Source: Acidobacteriota bacterium (GTDB lineage Bacteria; Acidobacteriota; Blastocatellia; RBC074). From it: a stretch of 13,187 nt of DNA. Shown here in pieces: positions 1-5,852 of the stretch. The DNA lies in assembly GCA_022614735.1 (NCBI GenBank), contig JAKEHZ010000227.1, positions 1-13,187 of the forward strand, written 5' to 3'. The translations under genes were made by a program, and so were the position numbers. The stretch's first letter is position 1. Every line of letters starts with the position of its first letter. Below the pieces are notes generated by a model, which saw only the letters and a list, made by a program, of their open reading frames with translations, did no database searches and had not been told where the DNA came from.

Positions 1-2
1 AT

Positions 3-290
3 ATGGCACGTTCAGTCAAAAAAGGCCCGTTCATTGATAAACACCTGTGGAAGGTCATCGAGAGAATGAACGCGGCCAATGAGAAGAAAGTACATAAGAC
101 CTGGTCACGTCGCTCGACGATCACCCCTGAGATGGTCGGGCACACGATTGCCGTCCACAACGGCAAGAAGTTCATCCCGGTCTATATCACTGAGAATATG
201 GTCGGGCACAAGCTCGGTGAATTCGCGCCAACGCGCACTTTTAAAGGGCACGCGGATAAAGCTGAGAGAGCGGTAGGAGCGAAGAAATAA
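3..290 (+). CDS. rpsS: 30S ribosomal protein S19
   Basis: S19 is a 30S head protein that contacts 16S rRNA beside S13 near the A site. The 95-residue product has the family's usual length and opens with the typical MARSVKKGPF, followed by the conserved WSRRSTI stretch (about residues 34-40) and the HNGKKF...TENMVGHKLGEF core. The start is the ATG two bases into the window, so its ribosome binding site lies outside and is not visible. It is followed after one base by rplV, the usual S10-operon order, so the two are almost certainly co-transcribed and probably translationally coupled. The C-terminal tail is basic, as expected for an rRNA-binding protein. Identification is secure. Confidence 0.98.
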   Translation: MARSVKKGPFIDKHLWKVIERMNAANEKKVHKTWSRRSTITPEMVGHTIAVHNGKKFIPVYITENMVGHKLGEFAPTRTFKGHADKAERAVGAKK

Positions 291-291
291 G

Positions 292-717
292 ATGGAAGCG
301 AGAGCGAAAGCGAAAAACGTCAAAATTTCGTCGCAGAAGGCGAGGCTGGTTATGGACCTGATCCGCGGCCTAATGTACAGCGAGGCTCGCGAGATCCTGC
401 GATTCACCAACAAACGCGCGGCAGGGTTGATCTACAAAGTGCTTGAATCGGCGCGCGCCAATGCTGAGCAAAAAGCACAGGCGGAAAATGTCCTGGTGGA
501 TGTTGATGAGTTATGGGTCATGGAATGCTACGCCGATACGGGTACGACCAAATATCGCCGCCGTGTCCGCCCCGCTCCGATGGGACGCGCCTATCGCGAA
601 CGACGACATTACAGTCACCTGACGGTCATCGTTTCGAGCGAGAAGCGCGAAGCCAAAACAGCGCGCAGGAACGGGGGCGGCCGTAAAGAAGCTGCGGCTT
701 CAGAATTGGCTGAGTGA
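292..717 (+). CDS. rplV: 50S ribosomal protein L22
   Basis: L22 binds 23S rRNA and sends a beta-hairpin loop into the peptide exit tunnel, where macrolide resistance mutations arise in other species. The 141-residue product carries the family core (KISSQKARLVMDLIRG near the N-terminus, then the RRRVRPAPMGRAYRERRHYSHLTV loop region, about residues 88-111). It is longer than the roughly 110-residue E. coli protein because of a basic then Ala/Glu-rich C-terminal tail of about 25 residues (from EKREAKTARR onward). The start lies one base after the rpsS stop. A GGAG lies in the end of rpsS at a long distance, so coupling to rpsS is more likely than independent initiation. This is the normal position between S19 and S3. 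Confidence 0.98.
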   Translation: MEARAKAKNVKISSQKARLVMDLIRGLMYSEAREILRFTNKRAAGLIYKVLESARANAEQKAQAENVLVDVDELWVMECYADTGTTKYRRRVRPAPMGRAYRERRHYSHLTVIVSSEKREAKTARRNGGGRKEAAASELAE

Positions 718-749
718 AACAACTGGGTAGAGTCGAGTAAGGAGAGTTT

Positions 750-1400
750 ATGGGTCAAAAAGTGCATCCCTACGGTTTCAGGCTCGGATACAACCGCACC
801 TGGCATTCACGCTGGTTTTCCAAGCGAGACTTCGGGAAGCTGTTGTTGGAAGACTTGAAGCTGAAGAGAGAATTGAAGGAGCGATTTACCAGCGCCGGCG
901 TTTCTCAGATCGAGATCGACCGGGCGGCCAACCGCCTGCGCATCATCATCTACACTTCGCGACCGGGGATTATCATCGGCCGCAAAGGCGCGGAGATCGA
1001 CAAGCTCAAACAGGAGATCAGCCGGCGCACTGGTCGCGAAATCCTGATTGATATCCGCGAAATTCACAAGCCCGAGCTCAACGCACAGTTGCAGGCCGAA
1101 AAGATCGCGCAGCAGCTGGAGAAACGGATCGCCTTCCGTCGCGCGATGCGAAAAACGGTCGATGAGGCTCAGCGTTTCGGCGCTCTGGGCATCAAGGTCC
1201 GCGTCTCGGGCCGTCTCAATGGCGCTGAAATTGCCCGCTCAGAGTGGACGTTGCAGGGCCGTCTGCCTTTGCACACACTCCGTGCCGATATTGATTACGG
1301 TTTTGCTGAGGCCAACACGACGTTTGGAGTGATCGGCATCAAAGTTTGGATTTATCGCGGCGACATCATGAACCCGCGTGAAGCGATAATGAAAAGATAA
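750..1400 (+). CDS. rpsC: 30S ribosomal protein S3
   Basis: S3 sits at the mRNA entry channel of the 30S subunit and helps unwind mRNA together with S4 and S5. The 216-residue protein starts MGQKVHPYGFRLG, has a type II KH domain with the GRKG loop (GxxG, residues 77-80) and a C-terminal S3 domain ending in WIYRGDIMNP plus a short basic tail. The length is normal. The start is supported by a good Shine-Dalgarno, AAGGAG at 739-744, five bases before the ATG. It belongs to the S10 operon between L22 and L16. The 153-base gap to rplP is unusually large for this pair and is filled by a long hairpin. Confidence 0.98.
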   Translation: MGQKVHPYGFRLGYNRTWHSRWFSKRDFGKLLLEDLKLKRELKERFTSAGVSQIEIDRAANRLRIIIYTSRPGIIIGRKGAEIDKLKQEISRRTGREILIDIREIHKPELNAQLQAEKIAQQLEKRIAFRRAMRKTVDEAQRFGALGIKVRVSGRLNGAEIARSEWTLQGRLPLHTLRADIDYGFAEANTTFGVIGIKVWIYRGDIMNPREAIMKR

Positions 1401-1405
1401 TTTGG

Positions 1406-1533
1406 TTGCCGATGGCTGATTTAGAAGAAAGAGCGGGAGAGCGGGGGAGCGGGAGAGCGGGAGATCCCGGCAGTTCCCCCGCTCCCCCACTCCCCCGCTC
1501 CCCCGCTCTTTCTTCTAAATCAGCCATCGGCAA
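1406..1533 (+). repeat. Long inverted repeat, 59-bp stem, between rpsC and rplP
   Basis: Arms 1406-1464 and 1475-1533 pair over 59 bp with only four mismatches (1438, 1450, 1454, 1462) around a 10-base loop. The outer 32 bp (from TTGCCGATGGCTGATTTAG inward) are perfect. The inner part is a tandem octamer: GAGCGGGA/G four times at 1431-1462, and CCCCGCTC (one copy CCCCACTC) four times at 1477-1508. No T-run follows the stem, so it does not look like an intrinsic terminator, and the operon continues on the other side. The 3' arm ends 20 bases before the rplP start. Confidence 0.95.
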
Positions 1534-1553
1534 TCCACAATCCGCAAGCGAAA

Positions 1554-1991
1554 ATGGCAGAATATAAAATTCCCAAGAAGGTCAAATATCGCAAGCAGCA
1601 GCGCGGTCGCCGCGCTGGTATGGCCAAGCGCGGAGCAAGCATCGCATTCGGCCAGTATGCGTTGAAGGCGGTGGAGGCCGCGTGGATCACCGGCAAGCAG
1701 ATCGAAGCAGGCCGAGTGGCGATCACGCGTTTCGTCAAGCGCGGCGGCAAGCTCTGGATACGCATCTTCCCCGACAAACCTATTACCAAGAAGCCTGCCG
1801 AAACCCGTATGGGTAAGGGCAAGGGCGCGCCGGAAGGTTGGGTCGCAGTGGTCAAACCGGGACGCATCATCTTTGAGATGGAAGGCGTCGATCTGGCCAC
1901 GGCGCAGCGGGCGATGGAGCTTGCGGCAGCGAAGCTTCCGATCAAGACAAAATTCGTCACGCGCAGCGAGCAGGAAGGAAGCGCTTTATGA
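1554..1991 (+). CDS. rplP: 50S ribosomal protein L16
   Basis: L16 is a late-assembling 50S protein that contacts tRNA near the peptidyl transferase centre and A site. The 145-residue product has the family signatures KVKYRKQQRGR near the N-terminus and PDKPITKKPAETRMGKGKGAPEGW in the middle, the latter including the arginine of RMGKGKG that is hydroxylated in E. coli. The start chosen gives MAEYKIPKK; other L16 proteins usually begin M-L-x-P-K-R, so the N-terminus carries roughly four additional residues. No Shine-Dalgarno is visible before this ATG: the sequence upstream is repeat-derived (CAATCCGCAAGCGAAA). The stop overlaps the rpmC start (ATGA), indicating coupling. The gene is secure; the exact start is less so. 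Confidence 0.96.
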   Translation: MAEYKIPKKVKYRKQQRGRRAGMAKRGASIAFGQYALKAVEAAWITGKQIEAGRVAITRFVKRGGKLWIRIFPDKPITKKPAETRMGKGKGAPEGWVAVVKPGRIIFEMEGVDLATAQRAMELAAAKLPIKTKFVTRSEQEGSAL

Positions 1992-2194
1992 AACACAAGT
2001 TGGACAAAATTCGCGAACAATCGAGCGAGGAGTTGATCAGACGAATTACTGAGGTCAACGAGTCACTCTTCCGCCTCAAATTTAAAAAGGCGCTTGGTGA
2101 TATCGATACGGTCAAGACAATTCGGAGAGAGAGAAAGGAACTTGCTCGACTCAAAACCATTCTGCGCGGGCGCATGCTTGGAATCGAGAGATAA
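1988..2194 (+). CDS. rpmC: 50S ribosomal protein L29
   Basis: L29 is a small helical 50S protein at the exit tunnel rim, next to L23 and the binding site of SRP and trigger factor. The 68-residue product fits the family: a two-helix coiled hairpin with the segments ELIRRITEVNESLFRLKFKK and TVKTIRRERKELARLKTIL. The ATG overlaps the rplP stop in an ATGA arrangement, and an AGGAAG lies at 1975-1980 within the end of rplP, so translation is probably coupled. It stands between L16 and S17, as in the canonical S10 operon. Confidence 0.97.
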   Translation: MKHKLDKIREQSSEELIRRITEVNESLFRLKFKKALGDIDTVKTIRRERKELARLKTILRGRMLGIER

Positions 2195-2197
2195 CTT

Positions 2198-2260
2198 GAT
2201 TGCGGATTGCGGATTGTGAAACCGCATCCCGTTAAAATCCGCAATCCGCAATCCGCAATC
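2198..2260 (+). repeat. ATTGCGG heptamer inverted repeat between rpmC and rpsQ
   Basis: The left arm 2198-2215 (two and a half GATTGCG units) is the perfect reverse complement of 2243-2260. The right arm carries one more unit (AATCCGC three and a half times, 2236-2260), so two registers of pairing are possible. The array fills nearly all of the spacer, starting 4 bases after the rpmC stop and ending 5 bases before the rpsQ ATG. Confidence 0.95.
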
Positions 2261-2265
2261 GAAAT

Positions 2266-2613
2266 ATGAACGAAGAGACAATGGAAAATTCGGAAACGGC
2301 AACCGCCAGCAGCCAAACAGAGAACGTGAGTGCCCCTGCCAAATCGACTGAAGTTAAAGCTCGCGGTCGCCGCAGCGAAAAAATCGGCATCGTCGCGAGC
2401 GACAAGATGCAAAAGACAGTTGTGGTACGTGTTGACCGTCTGGTAAAGCATCCGAGATACAAACGCTATGTCCGCAAGCGCTCGAAGTTCATGGCGCACA
2501 ATGAAATCGAGGGTGTCACGATTGGCGATCAGGTTCGGATTGTCGAGACCCGTCCTCTTTCGTCGCGCAAACGCTGGCGTGTCGTCGAGGTCCTCAGAAA
2601 GGCAAGTAAGTAG
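2266..2613 (+). CDS. rpsQ: 30S ribosomal protein S17 with N-terminal extension
   Basis: S17 is an OB-fold primary binder of 16S rRNA in the 30S body. Residues from about 38 onward match the family (EKIGIVASDKMQKTVVVRVDR, HPRYKRYVRKRSKFMAHNE, GDQVRIVETRPLSSRKRWRV). The product is 115 residues, against about 85 usually, because of some 35 N-terminal residues rich in Glu, Thr, Ser and Ala followed by KARGRR. The internal ATG at 2281 would shorten this by only five residues; no start near the canonical N-terminus is visible, so the extension seems real. No Shine-Dalgarno precedes the start: the upstream bases are the end of a heptamer repeat (CCGCAATCGAAAT). Confidence 0.96.
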   Translation: MNEETMENSETATASSQTENVSAPAKSTEVKARGRRSEKIGIVASDKMQKTVVVRVDRLVKHPRYKRYVRKRSKFMAHNEIEGVTIGDQVRIVETRPLSSRKRWRVVEVLRKASK

Positions 2614-2615
2614 GT

Positions 2616-2684
2616 GTCGGTGGTCGGTAGTCGGTTGCGAATTCAACCGACTACCGGCAACCGACTACCGACTACCGACTACCG
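2616..2684 (+). repeat. GTCGGTA heptamer inverted repeat between rpsQ and rplN
   Basis: Three GTCGGTN units (2616-2636) face a longer run of complementary units that includes CCGACTA three times at 2661-2681. The core hairpin 2625-2637 / 2644-2656 is a perfect 13-bp stem with a 6-base loop. It extends outward to 2616 / 2665 as 22 bp with one G-T pair and one mismatch. The array starts 3 bases after the rpsQ stop. A Shine-Dalgarno for rplN lies just after the right arm. Confidence 0.94.
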
Positions 2685-2697
2685 TGGGAGGCTAGCT

Positions 2698-3066
2698 ATG
2701 GTTCAAATGCGTTCTATTCTGGAAGTCGCCGATAATTCGGGGGCGAAGAAGATTGCGATGATCCTGCCTATTGGCGGCAATACCGGCTCGCGTGCCAGCG
2801 TCGGCGATGTGATCACGGCATCGGTCAGAGAGGCGAGTCCCGATGGCACAGTGAAAAAGAAGCAGGTGGTCAAGGCAGTGATTGTTCGCACGCGCAAGGA
2901 AGTCCGCCGCAAGGATGGCACTTATATCCGCTTCGATCAGAATGCGGCGGTTCTGATCAAGCCCGACGGCGAGCCGATCGGCACCCGCGTCTTCGGCCCT
3001 GTCGCTCGTGAACTGCGCGAGCGCGGCTTTATGAAGATCGTGAGCCTCGCTCCTGAAGTCATTTGA
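2698..3066 (+). CDS. rplN: 50S ribosomal protein L14
   Basis: L14 binds 23S rRNA at the subunit interface, forms bridges to the 30S subunit and is the docking site of RsfS. The 122-residue product has the standard length. It starts MVQMRSILEVADNSGAKK and contains the conserved AVIVRTRKEVRRKDGTYIRFDQNA stretch and the GTRVFGPVARELR ending. An open frame continues upstream through the repeat to 2614, but the ATG at 2698 is the real start: it gives the family N-terminus and has GGGAGG at 2686-2691, six bases upstream. This is the first gene of the classical spc operon. Its TGA stop is also the beginning of the next repeat array. Confidence 0.98.
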   Translation: MVQMRSILEVADNSGAKKIAMILPIGGNTGSRASVGDVITASVREASPDGTVKKKQVVKAVIVRTRKEVRRKDGTYIRFDQNAAVLIKPDGEPIGTRVFGPVARELRERGFMKIVSLAPEVI

Positions 3067-3151
3067 TTGCCGATTGCCGATTGCGGATTCGCGATGGTAC
3101 AAGGCCGCATGCGATACCAAATCCGCAATCCGCAATCCGCAATCCGGAATC
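3065..3151 (+). repeat. ATTGCC/ATTGCGG heptamer inverted repeat between rplN and rplX
   Basis: The left arm reads GATTGCC, GATTGCC, GATTGCG, GATT (3065-3089). The right arm has AATCCGC three times, AATCCGG and AATC (3120-3151). Two left units carry GCC rather than GCG, giving C-C mismatches against the right arm, so this copy is less perfect. The first two bases of the array are the last two of the rplN stop codon TGA (3064-3066). Confidence 0.92.
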
Positions 3152-3164
3152 AGAGGATGCAATT

Positions 3165-3485
3165 ATGGCAGTGAGAATGAAGATCAAGAAGAATGATCAG
3201 GTGATTGTCCTTACGGGGCGCGACAAGGGCAAACGCGGGCGCGTCATCGAAGTATTGACCAAAAAAGGCAAGGTTATCGTTGAAGGCGTTAATATCCTCA
3301 AGCATCATCAACGTCAGAATCGCCAGCGCGGAATCGCGGGCGGAATCGTCGAGCGTGAGGCCCCAATTGACGCTTCAAACATCATGGTGATCGAAGGCGG
3401 AAAGCCCACCCGCGTCGGCTATCAGGTTCTGCAGGATGGCCGGAAGGTTCGCGTCTCGAAGAAGACTGGCGCTGTAATTGAGTAA
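3165..3485 (+). CDS. rplX: 50S ribosomal protein L24
   Basis: L24 is one of two initiator proteins of 50S assembly and sits at the tunnel exit. The 106-residue product has the N-terminal KOW motif (KKNDQVIVLTGRDKGKRGRV, about residues 7-26) and the NILKHHQRQ and GRKVRVSKKTGAVIE segments, with normal length. The frame is open upstream to 3063 through repeat sequence, but the ATG at 3165 is supported by AGAGGA at 3152-3157 (seven bases away) and gives MAVRMKIKK. An ATG at 3177 (MKIKK) is the alternative. The stop is followed at once by a strong AGGAGG whose placement relative to rplE is odd. Confidence 0.96.
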   Translation: MAVRMKIKKNDQVIVLTGRDKGKRGRVIEVLTKKGKVIVEGVNILKHHQRQNRQRGIAGGIVEREAPIDASNIMVIEGGKPTRVGYQVLQDGRKVRVSKKTGAVIE

Positions 3486-3487
3486 CC

Positions 3488-3493
3488 AGGAGG
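3488..3493 (+). promoter_or_regulatory. Strong Shine-Dalgarno AGGAGG far from rplE
   Basis: AGGAGG lies three bases after the rplX stop but 77 bases before the rplE ATG at 3571. The nearest ATG is at 3498, four bases away, and opens a four-codon reading frame (MSDE, stop at 3510-3512) inside the GAGTGAT array. It may be the original rplE ribosome binding site, displaced by array insertion. Confidence 0.6.
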
Positions 3494-3523
3494 AGTGATG
3501 AGTGATGAGTGATGAGTGATGAG
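3493..3523 (+). repeat. GAGTGAT tandem array (4 copies)
   Basis: Four perfect head-to-tail copies of GAGTGAT occupy 3493-3520, with a partial fifth (GAG). Unlike most arrays in this window there is no complementary arm nearby. The unit generates overlapping ATG/TGA combinations in the phases it covers. Confidence 0.96.
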
Positions 3524-3533
3524 ACGTTTTGAT

Positions 3534-3561
3534 CTCAAATCTCAAATCTCAAATCTCAAAT
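3534..3561 (+). repeat. CTCAAAT tandem array (4 copies)
   Basis: Four perfect copies of CTCAAAT lie 10 bases after the GAGTGAT array and 9 bases before the rplE start. There is no complementary arm. The array is open in the rplE frame, back to a TTG at 3529. Confidence 0.96.
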
Positions 3562-3570
3562 CTGACAGAG

Positions 3571-4113
3571 ATGGCTGCACGACTAAAAGAGAGATACGTC
3601 AAAGAAATCGTTCCGGCGCTTGCCAGGGAGTTCGGTTATAAGAATCCCATGAGCATCCCGAAGCTGGAGAAGATCGTCATCAATATGGGCCTGGGTGAGG
3701 CGATTCAGAACGCGAAGGTCCTCGACGCCGCCGTGAATGACCTGGCGACGATCACGGGACAGAAGCCCGTCATCACCAAGGCCAAGAAATCAATCGCCGC
3801 TTTCAAGCTGCGGGAGGGAATGAGTATCGGCGCGGTGGTCACCTTGCGTGGCGAGCGTATGTACGAATTCCTCGATCGTTTCGTGAGTATAGCGCTGCCG
3901 CGGGTGCGCGACTTCCGTGGCGTCTCCCCGAAGGCATTCGATGGGCGTGGCAACTACACCATCGGTCTGCGCGATCAGTTGATTTTCCCTGAGATTGATT
4001 TCGGCAAAATCGACAAAGCGCGCGGTATGAATGTCTGTATCGTGACGACGGCGAAGTCCGACGAAGAGGCGCGTTCGCTGCTTCGTCACCTCGGTATGCC
4101 CTTCAGGCAATAA
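3571..4113 (+). CDS. rplE: 50S ribosomal protein L5
   Basis: L5 binds 5S rRNA and contacts the P-site tRNA and S13 across the interface. The 180-residue product has the standard length, beginning MAARLKERYVKEIVPAL and containing KLEKIVINMGLGEA, the TGQKPVITKAKKSIAAFKLR segment, and RDFRGVSPKAFDGRGNYTIGL. The ATG at 3571 gives the family N-terminus. The frame is open upstream to a TTG at 3529 through repeat-coded residues, which I regard as non-native. Only CAGAG directly abutting the ATG resembles a Shine-Dalgarno; a perfect AGGAGG lies 77 bases upstream beyond two arrays. In E. coli this region carries the S8 repressor site, but nothing comparable is evident here. Confidence 0.97.
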   Translation: MAARLKERYVKEIVPALAREFGYKNPMSIPKLEKIVINMGLGEAIQNAKVLDAAVNDLATITGQKPVITKAKKSIAAFKLREGMSIGAVVTLRGERMYEFLDRFVSIALPRVRDFRGVSPKAFDGRGNYTIGLRDQLIFPEIDFGKIDKARGMNVCIVTTAKSDEEARSLLRHLGMPFRQ

Positions 4114-4115
4114 AA

Positions 4116-4155
4116 AAGTCTGGAGTCTGAAGTCCAGACTCCAGACTCCAGACTT
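4116..4155 (+). repeat. CCAGACT heptamer inverted repeat between rplE and rpsN
   Basis: The left arm 4116-4129 (AAGTCTGGAGTCTG) is the perfect reverse complement of 4142-4155. The right side has three contiguous CCAGACT units (4134-4154), one more than the left. The array begins 2 bases after the rplE stop. The right arm runs into TAGGAG, the rpsN ribosome binding site. Confidence 0.94.
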
Positions 4156-4163
4156 AGGAGATT

Positions 4164-4349
4164 ATGGCAAAAACTTCAAAGATGGTTCAGGCGAGCCGGA
4201 GACCTAAATTCAAAGTGCGGGCCTATAACCGGTGCAAGCGTTGTGGTCGACCGCGCGGCTTCTTGCGGAAGTTCAACATCTGTCGTATCTGCTTCCGCCA
4301 GTTGGCGCTCGAAGGGCAAATCCCCGGCGTGACCAAATCAAGCTGGTAG
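4164..4349 (+). CDS. rpsZ: 30S ribosomal protein S14, zinc-binding (type Z)
   Basis: S14 is a late-assembling 30S head protein. The 61-residue product is the short C+ form, with Cys24, Cys27, Cys40 and Cys43 forming the CxxC...CxxC zinc site, and ends GVTKSSW as usual for type Z. E. coli has the longer zinc-free form, so this is the version typical of many Gram-positive and deep-branching bacteria. AGGAG at 4156-4160 lies only three bases before the ATG, at the edge of the preceding hairpin, so folding could limit access to it. It stands between L5 and S8, the conserved spc position. It can also be called rpsN. Confidence 0.97.
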   Translation: MAKTSKMVQASRRPKFKVRAYNRCKRCGRPRGFLRKFNICRICFRQLALEGQIPGVTKSSW

Positions 4350-4365
4350 TGGAGTAAAGAGAATT

Positions 4366-4764
4366 ATGACTGATTCGATTGCAGATATGCTGACGCGCGT
4401 GCGCAATGCGATTGCGGCGCGCCATACAAAGGTTGATATTCCGGCCTCGCGCCTGAAGATCGAAATCGCGCGCATTTTCAAAGAAGAAGGATACATTACC
4501 AACTACAGTATCAAGACGACAGAAGGCAGTAACTCGCGGACGCTGAGAATCTTCCTGCGCTACGGTCCAAAGGGCGAGAGCGTAATTTCGCATCTGGAGC
4601 GCATTTCGCGGCCGAGCCGGCGTGTCTATGTGCCGAGTAAGGGTATTCAGAAGATACTCGGCGGCCTCGGCATCAATATCCTCAGCACTTCGCATGGAGT
4701 GATGACCGGCAAACAAGCGCGCAAGGCTAACATCGGCGGCGAAATTTTGTGCAGTGTTTATTAG
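4366..4764 (+). CDS. rpsH: 30S ribosomal protein S8
   Basis: S8 is a primary 16S rRNA binder in the 30S platform and, in E. coli, the repressor of the spc operon. The 132-residue product begins MTDSIADMLTRVRNA and ends with the conserved STSHGVMTGKQARKANIGGEILCSVY, so length and both termini are canonical. The start has GGAG at 4351-4354 and AAAGAG at 4357-4362 upstream. The gene follows rpsZ by 16 bases without a repeat. Whether S8 represses this operon cannot be judged, since the equivalent target around rplE is occupied by repeats. Confidence 0.98.
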   Translation: MTDSIADMLTRVRNAIAARHTKVDIPASRLKIEIARIFKEEGYITNYSIKTTEGSNSRTLRIFLRYGPKGESVISHLERISRPSRRVYVPSKGIQKILGGLGINILSTSHGVMTGKQARKANIGGEILCSVY

Positions 4765-4816
4765 TGCGTCGCATAAAGCGTCGCCTTCAGGCGGAGCCAA
4801 CGCACAGAGAAATTAT

Positions 4817-5371
4817 ATGTCACGAGTTGGAAAGAAAATTATCGAGATCCCGAAAGACGTGAAGATCACAATCAGCGGGTCTGCGGTTGAGGTGCAGGGC
4901 CCGAAGGGAAAGCTGACGACGCCCATCCCGCAAGGCATCAAGTTCAAGCTGGAAGATGGGAAGCTCACAGCCGAACGTGAAAATGATCTGTATACCGCGC
5001 TGCACGGAACAGCGCGCGCTCTGGTAGCCAACGCAGTTACGGGCGTTTCCAAGGGCTACACGCAGGAGATGGATGTTGTCGGTGTCGGTTACAAAGCTGA
5101 TCTGAAGGGTCGCAGCATTGTTTTCTCGCTCGGCTATTCACACCAGATCGAGTTTGTGCTGCCGGGAGGAATTACGGCAAAGGTTGAAAAGCTACAACGA
5201 ACGATCACCCAATATCAAACGACCATCACTCTTTCGGGAATTGACAAAGAGTTGCTTGGTCAGGTTGCGGCGAATATTAATCACCTGCGTAAGCCTGATG
5301 CGTACAAAGGCAAAGGCGTTCGTTATGCCGGCCGGCCGATGAAGCTCAAACCGGGCAAGACCGGCAAGTAA
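4817..5371 (+). CDS. rplF: 50S ribosomal protein L6
   Basis: L6 lies near the sarcin-ricin loop and factor-binding site of the 50S subunit and has two repeated alpha/beta domains. The 184-residue product opens MSRVGKKIIEIPKDVKI and has the second-domain signatures MDVVGVGYKADLKG and GQVAANINHLRKPDAYKGKGVRYAG, of normal length. The frame is open upstream to 4754, overlapping rpsH, but the ATG at 4817 gives the family N-terminus and has AGAGA at 4806-4810. The 52-base spacer after rpsH can form a small stem (CGCC/GGCG, 4782-4793, with outer TGCGT/ACGCA), unlike the heptamer arrays elsewhere. Confidence 0.97.
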   Translation: MSRVGKKIIEIPKDVKITISGSAVEVQGPKGKLTTPIPQGIKFKLEDGKLTAERENDLYTALHGTARALVANAVTGVSKGYTQEMDVVGVGYKADLKGRSIVFSLGYSHQIEFVLPGGITAKVEKLQRTITQYQTTITLSGIDKELLGQVAANINHLRKPDAYKGKGVRYAGRPMKLKPGKTGK

Positions 5372-5402
5372 GAGAGTAGTAAAGATAACAAGGGAATCGA
5401 GT

Positions 5403-5762
5403 ATGCCAAAAGGGTCAAGACAGGATGTGCGGCGCGCAATTCACACGCGTATTCGCAAGAGGGTCAGAGGCACCGCAGAGCGCCCGCGCCTGGCGATTTT
5501 CCGCAGCCTCAACCATATCTATGCCCAGTTGATTGACGACGAGAAAGGAATCACGCTCTGCTCGGCTTCAACAGTTGAAAAGAGCGCCAGCGTCGGTAAT
5601 GGTGGAAACGCTGATGCGGCGAAAGTGATCGGCCGCCTGATCGCCCAGAGGGCGAAGGAGAAAGGGATCACCAGCGTTGTCTTCGATCGTGGTGGATACA
5701 TCTATCACGGGCGCGTGAAATCGCTGGCAGAAGCGGCACGCGAGGCGGGATTACAATTTTGA
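5403..5762 (+). CDS. rplR: 50S ribosomal protein L18
   Basis: L18 delivers and anchors 5S rRNA in the 50S central protuberance together with L5. The 119-residue product has the family features: basic N-terminus with RKRVRGTAERPRLAIFRS, the NHIYAQLIDD segment, and the ending VVFDRGGYIYHGRVKSLAEAAREAGLQF. Length is normal. AAGGGA at 5390-5395, seven bases before the ATG, supports the start. The protein ends exactly where the family ends, and its TGA stop forms the first bases of the next repeat, so the array has not eaten into the coding sequence. Confidence 0.98.
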   Translation: MPKGSRQDVRRAIHTRIRKRVRGTAERPRLAIFRSLNHIYAQLIDDEKGITLCSASTVEKSASVGNGGNADAAKVIGRLIAQRAKEKGITSVVFDRGGYIYHGRVKSLAEAAREAGLQF

Positions 5763-5832
5763 TTGTGGATTGCGGATTGAAAAGGAGCTTCAATTTATCA
5801 AATCCGCAATCCGCAATCCGCAGTCCGCAATC
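5761..5832 (+). repeat. ATTGCGG heptamer inverted repeat between rplR and rpsE
   Basis: The left arm reads GATTGTGGATTGCGGATT (5761-5778). The right arm has AATCCGC three times, AGTCCGC once and AATC (5801-5832), so it is two units longer. The single-base variants show sequence drift among units. The array starts within the rplR stop codon (TGA 5760-5762) and is followed by GGGGAGAG, the rpsE ribosome binding site. Confidence 0.94.
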
Positions 5833-5852
5833 AAAAGGGGAGAGTAGTTTTT

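Noticed and set aside
2614..2697. N-terminal extension of L14 through the open frame upstream
   Set aside because: It is repeat-derived; the ATG at 2698 gives the family N-terminus and has GGGAGG six bases upstream.
3063..3164. N-terminal extension of L24 through the repeat
   Set aside because: Repeat-coded residues with no family match; AGAGGA and the ATG at 3165 mark the start.
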